Shown piece after piece: positions 29,051-39,163 of a stretch of 64,000 bases of DNA (position 1 is its first letter; each line of letters begins with the position of its first letter). Below the pieces are notes generated by a model. The model was not told the DNA's origin, did not search any database, and saw only the letters and a program-made list of their open reading frames with translations. Both the position numbers and the translations under genes were made by a program. Source of the stretch: Endotrypanum monterogeii (Eukaryota > Euglenozoa > Kinetoplastea > Trypanosomatida > Trypanosomatidae); contig CM007337.1 of the NCBI GenBank assembly GCA_000333855.2, forward strand, positions 358,360 through 422,359, given 5' to 3'.

Positions 29051-29488
29051 ATGTTTTGTTCTGTGTGGATGTGCATAGGGAAGGGGCCAAGGTTGGGTTT
29101 GTGAGGGGCATCTCTGCGTGGTTGTGTATTTCTGTGGTGGTGGTGGTCGTGTGTGTGTGTGTGTGTGTGTGTGTGGCGGAGGATGGGATCGAGGCAAGTC
29201 TTCTGCCCAGCAGCTGAACTCCCCGGATGCATCATGCAATATACGCAGCTGAGGAGGGTGCAATGCGTGTTCCTCTCGCGCTGTCAGGCTCGGTCAGTAC
29301 TGCGTGCGACGCAGCCACACATACACACAAGGCATCCTAATAGAGAGAAGAGCAAGAGTGACGGATGGTGACCGGCAAGCGGGAGGAAGAGGGAGGAAGT
29401 CGTGCACTATCGGCCCCAAATCTTATGTGACTCTGCAGTGTGGCCGCAAATCTTACATTTGAGCGCGAGGGCTGGTGATGCACAGGGG

Positions 29489-29505
29489 NNNNNNNNNNNN
29501 NNNNN
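29489..29505. other. Assembly gap (17 N)
   Basis: Seventeen unknown bases in the intergenic region. Unlike the gap at 11071, I see no duplicated sequence across it. Confidence 1.
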
Positions 29506-29920
29506 TCCAGCGGTCTGAAGCGAGTGTTGAGGGGAAGGGGTCACCTATCTCCGCTGGCTGGGATACAGAGGGGGTTCAAGGTGCCATAACCCAATATTCG
29601 CCAGCTTTCTCTACTCCCTCATCTGAGCAGGCGTGCCGGCGAGACTGCACCTGCTCCTCGATCAACAGGTACCAGCACATCTGCTACTGGGCAGTACTCA
29701 GAACAAGACTCACCTGAATTGCAGCACGTGCGTGGGGGAAGAACAACAGGAAAGAAGAAGAACCCGCTAGACTAGTGGCTCCATATTAAGCGGCGACGCC
29801 ACATCTCGCCGCTAGACAAGTATCAGTCGCTGCGCTGCAGAGGTGGTGGGTGAGCTGTTGCGCACATGGTTGTCTGTCTTAATTGTGGTACACCGCTTGC
29901 ACGAAAAGGGAAATCAATAA
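29506..29920. other. Non-repetitive intergenic segment of unknown origin
   Basis: About 400 bases of balanced, non-microsatellite sequence without a convincing ORF, in sharp contrast to the surrounding low-complexity DNA. It includes a 7-bp stem (GCGGCGA 29790-29796 against TCGCCGC 29806-29812). It could be a degenerate SIDER-type retroposon, which are common in Leishmania 3' UTRs, or a retained UTR element. I cannot decide without alignment. Confidence 0.3.
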
Positions 29921-30662
29921 GTACAATTACCCGCTCTTGTACACGAGCTCGCGCGGCTCGTTAGTGCACTAGGGATGTTCGTGTGTGTGTGTGTGTGTGT
30001 GTATCGAAGTTTGGCAGTGGGGATCACTTCCTGGATGTCCATATCCCTCCTTCTCCCCAAAGTACGCTCCCCGTCACAGGACAGCGGCCCATCTGCCCTC
30101 CTCTTTTTCCATGGAGCAGCAAGCATGATCATATATAATTATCCGCCCTTCCCTCCTTTCTTACCTCCACCATCTCCTCGACGCTTGCTCTTCACCGTCC
30201 AAAAAAAAAAAATGAAAGGTCGATGGGGGAAAACAATCGTGTCTAAGACGTACAAAATAAAACATCCTCCGTACTCCCCGTCCCCCGACACATATACACA
30301 TCCACACACACGTACATACACGCATACACAGGGTGTCACGTACAGTACTCCAACAGGACCAACTCCATTCTGCATAGCCTTGGTGTTACCTGTGTGTGCT
30401 TTCTCCTATTCTTCTTCTCCCTTTTGATCTCTTCGTTCACGTCGTCTCTCGTGACATCACTGCTCCCGACGTAGCGTATTTCTTTTTGCTATCCTTTCTT
30501 ATGTTCTGTTCTCTTTTTTCTTGATTGTTGTGTCTTACAGTTGGTTCTTGTTACTGTGGTGATTACATTTTATAGTCATTGGATGTATTGGCGCCTCTTA
30601 CCAGTCTCCCATTCCTTTCGTCCACATCTCTACCCACCTTCTATCATTTGGTGCTGACAAGG

Positions 30663-30664
<2 letters not shown>

Positions 30665-30698
<34 letters not shown>

Positions 30699-30704
30699 CC
30701 CCAC

Positions 30705-30742
<38 letters not shown>
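30665..30742. repeat. (AC)n then (TA)n microsatellites
   Basis: Sixteen AC units at 30665-30696, then a TA-rich run at 30704-30742, followed by a short (TC)n. A further (TA)n lies at 30968-30996. Confidence 0.9.
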
Positions 30743-30745
<3 letters not shown>

Positions 30746-31674
30746 TCTTGTCTCTCTCTCTCTCTCTCTCCACCTCTGTGTGTTTGTGTTTTGTTTCGTG
30801 AGATCCGCTCACCGGTCCTCTCCACTTATCTCTTTTCCTCCACGTCTGTCTTGAAGGTATCTTGATCTTGCTTGGGCGATCTGCCCTACCCGCTCGTCAG
30901 CCTCAATCCTTCATTCTTTTCCCTTTTTTCTGATCTATCGACCTATCTATCCGTCCATCCATCCATCTATATATATATATATATATGTATATATATTTAT
31001 GCGCATAAATACTACACTTCTCATCGGTCTTTCTACGTGTCTGTGTGCAGTAGTCGTTGGTGTGGGTGTGGGAGCATAACGTGTTGTCGAGTTTGGATTC
31101 TTTTTCTTTCCCTTTGATTGTGTTTGGTGTTTGTCTCGGGGTGTATCTTTTCATTCATATCCGGAGCTTTTCTCCCCTTTCCCCTATTGCCAAGCCTGCT
31201 GTGTCCTTCGCTGGTAACGTCTGCGTCTTGCTGCGCGTGTGTGAGCAGGGAAGGAATTCTTTTTTTTCCACCTCTTTTTTCTTTCTCTATTTGTTTTTGA
31301 TGCATATTCGTGCTCCTTATTGACTTGAGCCCCCCCCCCCCCCTGTTGCTCCATCTCTTCCCGTCGTTCTGGCTGTTGTAGTTGCTGTTGTGTGTTCGCG
31401 CTCGTATTTGCCTGGAAGTTCTTGTTTGTGTTTTCACCGTTTATTTTTTATATTTCGGTTGTCTCGTTTCTGGCTACCTTCCCCTCCCCTTCTCCCTTCC
31501 TCCAAAGTCACCTCAACGTTCCTCTTGAGTTTTCAGGGTAACCACAGTAATCGCTCACGCGTGTCTCTGTGGCCGTGGATCGTTTTTGTAGAATCTTTTT
31601 TTTTTTCTGTTCTCCCTCCCCTCCTCCCCCCTGTTCCGCTCTCTTCTTTCCTTCCTTTCCCTCGCGAATACTCG

Positions 31675-32288
31675 ATGCTGCCAGCGATGCCAAAGCGCGA
31701 TCGCGCTCCGAAGACGATGGACGTAGCTGCTTCAGCTCCTAAGCCTCGGCTGTCTAACAGTGTAGCCGGTGCTGCAGGCTGCGCTACTCCCCCAGTTGAG
31801 CAGGTAACTCCATTGACGTCACGGTGTGCGACTGCGAACCCCTCTGTGCAGAGGCGAGGTGTTGATTTGTCCCATTCGAGCTCTCACTCAGCCTCCCTCA
31901 CTAGCGGCTCCGTTCCAGACCACTGTATGCTTCATTTGGCAACTGCGGATGGATTTGCTCAAGCAGGTCGTGGCTGGGAATCACCTCGGGGCGGCTTCTT
32001 GCCCACTGTCGCAGACACGTGCCCACCTGCCACGGTTGCAGCTCGCGTGCCTTCACCCCACACAGCGGCCACCGCCCTACCAACAGGAGATTTGATGGTC
32101 GGCATGCCGACACCGGGTCAGATCTCGACATCTGGTCAATCAAATGCCGCTATGGACACTCAGTCTATTCAGCTCCTCCAGGAGCTCCAGCAGCTGCTTC
32201 GAAGCGGCGCTCCAACGGGTGTTCTGCAACAGTGGGTGTCTGGCTATCTTCTCCAGGCGACATCCCGTGCTGCTTCTCCTCCTCTTCC

Positions 32289-32321
<33 letters not shown>

Positions 32322-32482
32322 ACTTGCTTCCTCACAACCTGCGAGGCCAGCCGGCACCACCGCCCTTTCCGTTGTAGCGCTGGGGCAGCCGATAAGCCCC
32401 GTCATCGTAGTTGGCAGCCGAGCTCTGCGCCGGCCTCTACCAGCCGTTTCCTTCTCTCTCTCCACCGACTCCCATTCTCACA

Positions 32483-32515
<33 letters not shown>

Positions 32516-35500
32516 CTGAAACACAGGAGAGGCCCCCAAATGACACCACCACCACTCTTACTGAAGAAGTCTTCACTCCTTCATGCACCGACTCTGTGCG
32601 CACAGCTAATACCAGCAGTTTCTCTAATAAGCCGCCCGTCATGGGTGATGGGAGTGCCGTATCTCGCATGCCAGTGATCGGCAAGACAACACCGTTCCTT
32701 GTGGCTGCGCAGTCGGAGGCCGAGACAAGGGCACCTCTACATAAAGCTTCGCAGTCGGTTTCTGTTGGCGTGGCAGTGACAGCCTCACTGGAAAGGGGCG
32801 CGTGCCTCATTGTCGATGATCCGCTCGCCGTCACGGATGGTGACGACGTCGACGTATCTCCGCCTCAAAGCGGTTCGGGCGGCGGCAACGGATTACTGAA
32901 GGCCTCGCGGCCGTGTGTACAGCACTCGCAGTGGCGTTCTTTTCGCGCCAAGGGCAGCACTGCTGGCTGCAACTCTGTAACTTCCCCGTCTGGTGGGGCA
33001 CAGTCCGTGACAATGACTGGGGTCGGTGCTCACTCCTCCACGCACATCGCTCCGCCTTTATTACCGCCCACGAGCCCTACAGGTACTCCAACGAAGTGCC
33101 GTATCGCTTCCGCGCTGCACTCAGTCACTAAGGCAGCGATTCACGCGACTACGTCCCAGCTCATGACAGAGGAGCAACAGAGCATCTCCTTGTTTATCGG
33201 AGAGCGCTTCTCCCGCCACCCTCAAAACTACCTCCGTTGTGGAGCGGCGTCGCTTTCCGCTGGCAGTGGAAGTTCTCCCGGAGCACAGGCGTCGTCTGGT
33301 GCGACGTCGAGTGCGGTTTTGTTTCAGGGGAAGCCATATGACGGGATCAGCCTCGGCGCAGAAGGAGACGGCACCTCTGGCGTCACTGCTGAGGCCACCA
33401 CACTTCAGCAACGTGATGTGTCGGCTCCTACCTTGGATGTTTCGAGGACACTGTTGGCATGTAGGACACATGTTCCGCACAGTATCCCAGAAAGTGGTGC
33501 TGTGCCCGCGGTGGTTTCTGGAGTGCACCACGTGCCCTTGATCTCCACGAACCCGGCAGCTCCGGAAAGTCTTGCCGCGCGCGACCTCATTTCCAGAATC
33601 CCTCAAAACCCTATCGTGCCCTCGACGCTCGCGACTGCGGCCATGGAAACGGCCGAACATGATGCTTCCGGGGTATCATCCCAGCAAGGGAATCACCAAG
33701 TCGCGACCAACAACCGCGACGCCTTGTCGGCCGCGTTCTCCAGCAACAGGGACGGCGATGCTGCTACTAGGATCTCGTCATTGGTCGTCGACGACTTCGC
33801 ATCACATGAGAGGCGTATGAAATGCGCTTCTCCAGAGCAGCCTGCCGACATGGATACAGAGGCGGAGCGCAAGATGTTGCTGCACCGTCGTCGGCAGAGT
33901 GTCAACCTGTCGGGTGTGGTGGCCGTCCGCTCGCCTCCGGCTGCTGCGGAGAGTGCAGCAGGGGATGCTGCGGAGATGGCGGTGGCTGCCGATGGATCCG
34001 ATGTCATTTCCCTCATTGATATCAATCCGGAGGACGCGAGTGCGTCGTGTACCCCCACCCGGAGATCGCCCGGCCTCGATGCCTCATCTACGTTCAGTGG
34101 GAGCGACTGCCATGAGTTGCGACGCTCGTGGGCAGAAGCTGCAAGGATGTCTGCCGATCGTCATCACCGCTTTCCTTTCCGCGCTCCCATTATGACACTT
34201 CCGCCCGTGAACGCTATTTGTGCACCGTCCGCCTTGGCACCTCAGTCGATGGGGGCTATCCCCGCGAGCAACTTTGGAAACTCGCTCTCGCAGTACTTCA
34301 CGTCACCGTCCGCGGTGGCCCAGCGCGCCCGCCCTGCGTCTATACCGCCACGGCGGTCGACCAGCTTCGCCTCCATGACCAGTAGCCACCTCGGCGGTGG
34401 TGGAGCGTCCGGGGAAACCGGCTTGTCAGCGTTTCTCAACCTCGGCGGTCGCAGCTGTTTTTGTCATGACGAGATGCCGAGCACGAATAGCTGCCGCGCT
34501 ACTTGTGTGTCTGCCATTGGCGACAACATCGAGGACAGATGTCGGCGTCGCGCATCTGTCCTTCGGCTGAGCCGCTCTTCGCTTAACGGAGGGGTTGATC
34601 ACACGGACGGCGTCATGGCAACTTTTTTCTTGGATGACATTAGCGGTGCACAACACCGTTCGGGCCCGCGCTTCTTGCGCTCCTTCTGCCGTCACACGCC
34701 TGTGCGGGTCACGGAGGGCGTGACACAGGAAGTCCTAAAGGCGCTCGGTGTGCCGTTCTTGGGTGGCATTGACCACGCCTCGGAGCCAACAAACGTATTC
34801 AGGCTGATGGAATCGCATGGGTTTGAGGATATCCGCGTCTTTTATGTGGCGATGTGCCTTAATGTGCTTCTGCGTTACGAGTTTGTTCGGCGCTTTGGGT
34901 GGAACGTGCCGAGACTGAAGAGGTTTTTTGAGGTGGCTGCGACATACTTCTGTGACGGTAACCCGCTACACAATGCGCTGCACGCCGTCGACGTCGTTGT
35001 GGCGGCGCACCAGTGGATCGGCGAGGGGAGCACCGGTGCAGCACTTACAGATGATGAGGTGATGACCTTCTTGTTCACTGCCATGGTGCAGCAGCTTGCC
35101 CACACCGGTGTAGATAACCTCCTCTTGGCACACCTGAAACATCCGTATGCGATGCTCTGCAGCTACGCGTCACCGCAGCAAGGTGCCACTGTCGCACTCT
35201 TGATGTCTCTTCTTAGTCGACCGGAGCTGCATTTTTTCCCCGAGCCCTTCCTCGATGGTAGCGACGTCCCCGGTGTCGCCGGCAGTGCGGATGCGACAGT
35301 GGTGCCTGAGTGGACTATCAGTCGAGAGCTGCAGATGTATGACATGCTGGCGGACCTCATCATAGCAACAGACGAGCGCAATCAAGCGATTCTGAAACAA
35401 GGCATCGTGCGCATGGGTGAGGAAAATAGGCGGCGGCACGGCTGTCTGTGTGCTACCACACCCGGCGACTGCCCCGCAGCGGCTTGGCAGGGCCCGTCTC

Positions 35501-36624
35501 GCTTCGCACGACAGCCGGACACCGCGGCACGCATGCTGTATCCGTCTCAGCAGGGAAACTTCTGCTTAAACTGCTGTGCTTACATCATCGATGCGCACGT
35601 GCCCGCCGTGCTGAAGGCGGTGCTGTTCTTTATTGAGTACGCCTTCTTGTTCAGACCCTACCAGGTATACCTCATCCAGAGCGTCGCCTACATCGCAGAG
35701 CTTTACCGGCAGAACGAGCGCGAGTACAAGCTCTTCCAAGAATTGCAGCAGGAGCAGGTGCGGAAGGCCCAACTGGGTAAGACAGATGAGGGGAGTCTTG
35801 GTGGGACGGTGCTGCCGCCGCCGTCTGGTGTCGGCCGCGTGGGCGGCGCTTCCTCTGCTCCATCGGCAAACGCGTACACGTTCGCTACTGCTCTCCTGGC
35901 CGAACATCATCCGTGGCGGCAAGGCGTCGCTCAGGCCTCCACCATGACCTCGCTGCAGCGTAACAACGAAGAACCCGTGATGGGTCCCGATGCACTGTTC
36001 GTGCCCTACCATGCGACGGGTGTGGTACTGCCACTCGAGAGCGATACTCGCAGGGACTCTGCGTTGGAGTCGCTGGAAGCGCTCGAAGAGGACGTCGTAA
36101 AACCAGTGGCAAGCGCGGCTTGTAATGAGGGTACGTGTTCATCGAACGTATTGGGTACCTCAAGTCGCGTGCGGCCTCTCAAGGGGTTGGGCCGTGATAT
36201 AGTGCTCATAAGCATCGAGGACTTGTGCCTCCCATTTCTCGAGCAGCTGTCGCCTTACATGCCACAGGCATGGGTGGAGGCGTGCTACCGAAACTATCAG
36301 ATGCTCGTGAAGGATCTGCCAACGCCGGAGGAGTTTGATGAGGTGGTGTATCGCTTCCTTGATATGGGCGAGGAGACTGGAGCGGAGAACACGAAAGGGG
36401 ACTGCACAAGAGAGGGTGATCCCGAGGATGGGGAGACGGACTCGATTACCGCTGACCGTCCTTTCACGTTGCCCTGGCGGCTTTTGCGCCCGCTGCGCCC
36501 TATCGTTGCTGAGTGGGCCGTGAGCAAGGACAAGCTCGTTCAGCGTGTACTCCGGGAAATTATGAGAGGACCCCAGCAGCTACTGAGGGAAATCGACGAA
36601 TCCCGAGAAGCAATGGAGCGTTGA
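31675..36624 (+). CDS. Degenerate class I cyclic-nucleotide phosphodiesterase homologue (pseudo-PDE)
   Basis: A 1,649-residue protein: about 1,000 residues of Ser/Ala/Thr-rich sequence (with an Ala run near 205-215 and a Gln run near 272-280), then a PDE catalytic-domain fold at about 1010-1340, a linker, and a last helical block to about 1630. The PDE signature starts well: H1099-N-A-L-H1103-A-V-D matches HNxxHAxDV. The next motif, normally HDxxHPG, reads Q1139-Q1140-L-A-H-T-G, and the later K-x-A-D-I motif reads C-C-A-Y1303-I. By PDE4 numbering, three of four metal ligands (His200, Asp201, Asp318) are replaced. The substrate glutamine also seems lost. The fold call is firm; catalysis is unlikely, so a scaffold or cyclic-nucleotide-sensing role is possible. 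The ATG at 31675 is chosen as first ATG after TTTTCAG at about 31530-31536; 31687 is an alternative. Confidence 0.8.
32289..32323 (+). repeat. GCC-codon run (polyalanine) in the pseudo-PDE
   Basis: Ten or so consecutive GCC codons encode a polyalanine tract in the N-terminal low-complexity region. Confidence 0.9.
32488..32514 (+). repeat. CAG-codon run (polyglutamine) in the pseudo-PDE
   Basis: Nine consecutive CAG codons encode a polyglutamine tract, likely length-polymorphic. Confidence 0.9.
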
Positions 36625-37160
36625 AAGTGCGGGGTAGAAGGGGCTGGGGGGAGGTTGGAATTGAGAGGGAGGGAGAGGGAGAGGTGCTTCTGTATGTGAC
36701 AATCAGCTCTCTTCCTTGCTCTCTGAACTCGTGGTTGACGGAAGCACGCGCTCGCGAACCCAAGTCCATGAGATTGTACGCGTACACGAACTTAAAGACT
36801 AGGCCCACACCTCCTGGGAGAGGTGCACGCTGTACGTGTAAGCTACATTAGTATCCACATCCTCCCTCACTCTCATATATATATATTTATTTATTTTTCT
36901 CTTTTTTGTCTGCTGGTGTTCACATGTGATTGCTTATGTTAACATATTCATGCTTCTGTGTGTTTCTTCTTTATTTCTTTTCCTCCTCCTTTTTTTTTTT
37001 GGCTTCTCGAATGGCGACCGCCTCCCAGCTTTTCCATCCCGATCTTCACAATTGTGGACACCATCTTGGCTTGCTTCGGGGCACTATGTATGTGCATGTC
37101 GGTATCTATGTGTACATTTTATTTTCAAGTAGCCATGTGTATGTGCATGCATATATGAAT

Positions 37161-37466
37161 ATGTATATATGTATATATATATATATATATATATACATAT
37201 ATTCCTTCCCCCCCCTCTGGAGTAGCATTGTTTTATTTGATCCTTTAGGGATGTATTTCCTTTTTGTGTATAAATGTTGTGTAGTGTCTGTGCGACATTT
37301 TCTAGTCTCACGTTTCCAACTCTCATGACATTGCATTCAGAATGCCTCGCTGTCATCTCTCTCATAACCCCCTCTTTTTTTCTTCCCTTTGTCTGCATGT
37401 TTTCCTGTTACATTTTTTTTTTTTGCTTTACAGTTGGGTGTCTCATTGTCTTCTCTGCCCGCTCAC

Positions 37467-37498
<32 letters not shown>

Positions 37499-37500
37499 GT
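37161..37500. repeat. (TA)n microsatellites
   Basis: Two TA-rich runs at 37161-37202 and 37466-37500, both with short TG interruptions. Confidence 0.9.
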
Positions 37501-38611
37501 GTGTGTTAGAGGAGCAGATGGTGTGATGGGACGTGTGTTCTTTGTATGTGGTGCGTTGCTTCCCTGCCTCTTATATTTATGTATACGTATGAGGTAACGG
37601 AAACACGAGTCATTGGGCGAGCACCCACACAATCGCGGCACACAACACCACTCCCTCCCTCCCTCCCCCTTATTTTCCCTCAAATAGGAACGCCGGCCGA
37701 CTAATTTTCATCTCTTAAAGTTTTTGTTTTCCACTCCCACTCAAACGCAAGTGTTAGTCAAATTCAAAAAAGAGAAAAAAAGAAACAGATTTTTTAATTA
37801 CGAGAATGCGTCGTTGCGGAACAGGGGTGGGGGTTCCCACCCCTTTCCCTAGCCTTGATCTTGACCTGTCCATCGTCGTCTCTTCCCTACAGCGGGGTAG
37901 TGACCCACCGTAAAGAGCACTGAACACGATGTCCCAATAAGCTGCTCGCAACGTCGATGCAATAACAGAGATCTCTCACGTTATTACAGCATGATGAAGC
38001 TTCCTTTATTCCGTTCCATGATTCCTTTGCAACGTGTTGTACATATCTGCTTTCCTTCTACCGCCCCTCTTTTTTTTTTTTTTGTACAGCACATTTGCTG
38101 TGCCTGTCTTGGCCCACTTTATTATTTCGAGTGATCTGTAAGAGCTTTCTGTACAGCCGCATCGCTAGGGGTGCAGTCGTGCTCACCTCGGCGCCCCAAC
38201 CTTTACCGTCCCTCCTTACACACACACGCACACACATATACACAACAGGTTACAGACATACATATCCCCAGCTACACTCGAGCACTCAGCAGGCGCCATT
38301 CGGCACGCTGTCCTTTATCGCTGCACTGTGTTATCGCTTAGGCTTCATCCCCTCTCCTTCCCTCGCTCTTTCGCTCCGTCCTTCACCCGACCTTGGACGT
38401 GCCGTGACGCCGAGGGTACATCTTCGGGTTGGATTCCAAAGAGAGTGGTCGAGTGTCCGAAAGAAAGGGGTAGAAAGGAGGTAAGGAGAGTTCACGTGCT
38501 GCCGAGCACTGCCGAACATAGTGTGTAGGTGTTTGTGTCCGAGTGTGTGTAGCGGCCTACTCGCGTGCACTTGAGGGCGATTTCAGTGTATTTCTCAAGT
38601 TCATTTAAAGT

Positions 38612-38648
<37 letters not shown>

Positions 38649-38690
38649 ATAGCTATCTATATCTATATATAGATAGATAGTATATATATT
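38612..38690. repeat. AC/TA/CTAT/GATA compound microsatellite with palindrome
   Basis: (AC)n passes into (TA)n and then CTAT and GATA units. Bases 38660-38675 (TATCTATATATAGATA) are a perfect 16-bp palindrome. Confidence 0.85.
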
Positions 38691-39120
38691 ACCTTGCCTC
38701 TTTCAGTTTTTATTTGCGTGTGTGTGTGTGTGTGTGTGTGGCTTCCTTAATTGAACTTCCCTATCTGTTCACCGTTCAATTTTCTCCTCCCTTTTCTCCT
38801 CCCTGTATCCTCTCCGCTGAGCTGTGACTGTTTGTTTTTTCCCCTGTCATCTCTCCCCCCTTCCCTTGGCGTCTTGCTGGTTCTATTCTCCCCTTCCCTC
38901 CGCCCTTTTGCGCCAGAGAAGTGAGGTGACCCCAGGGATATACCGATGTGTTACTCCGTCGTCACAACGTCGTTGTCACCGCTGCCGTGGTCTCACACAC
39001 TACATTATCCCCCACCTCACTAGCATCGCCGTACCCGGAGTTTTTTTTTTTTTAAGTGCTCCTTCATCTGGGTGCGCGCAACGGCGCAAAGCACCAGAAT
39101 ATTTTCTCCTTGTCGCCCTC

Positions 39121-39122
39121 AG
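39121..39122 (+). promoter_or_regulatory. Predicted trans-splice acceptor of the BTB gene
   Basis: The AG of GTCGCCCTCAG follows pyrimidine-rich sequence. The first ATG after it is 39164. An earlier AG directly after the T-run (39055-39056) would leave the same first in-frame ATG. Confidence 0.4.
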
Positions 39123-39163
39123 GTGACACTGCTACGGCCTACTGCTCTACTGTCCGGTCTGTC

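Larger units (their letters stand above)
29051..31674. other. PCIF1-like to PDE-homologue intergenic region (2.6 kb)
   Basis: Holds (GT)n runs at 29149-29175 and 29981-30002, a 17-N gap at 29489-29505, a segment of ordinary complexity at about 29506-29900, (AC)n at 30665-30696, (TA)n at 30704-30742 and 30968-30996, a C13 run near 31331-31343, and long T/C-rich tracts up to 31665. No gene is supported. Confidence 0.55.
36625..39163. other. Pseudo-PDE to BTB gene intergenic region (2.5 kb)
   Basis: Holds TA-rich runs at 37161-37202, 37466-37500 and 38623-38650, a (GT)n run at 38718-38740, an A/T palindrome at 38660-38675, several poly-T tracts (for example 36990-37000, 37410-37422, 38070-38083, 39040-39053), and a CTCAG acceptor-like AG at 39121-39122. 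A short ATG-initiated frame near 37011 reads into microsatellite and is not convincing. No gene is supported. Confidence 0.55.

Noticed and set aside
30579..31323. Small frames with Tyr-Ile or Thr-His runs
   Set aside because: The runs are direct translations of (TA)n and (CA)n microsatellites.
31390..31674. N-terminal extension of the pseudo-PDE
   Set aside because: It begins at a non-ATG codon, is a translation of a polypyrimidine tract, and crosses a likely splice acceptor; the first ATG after that is 31675.
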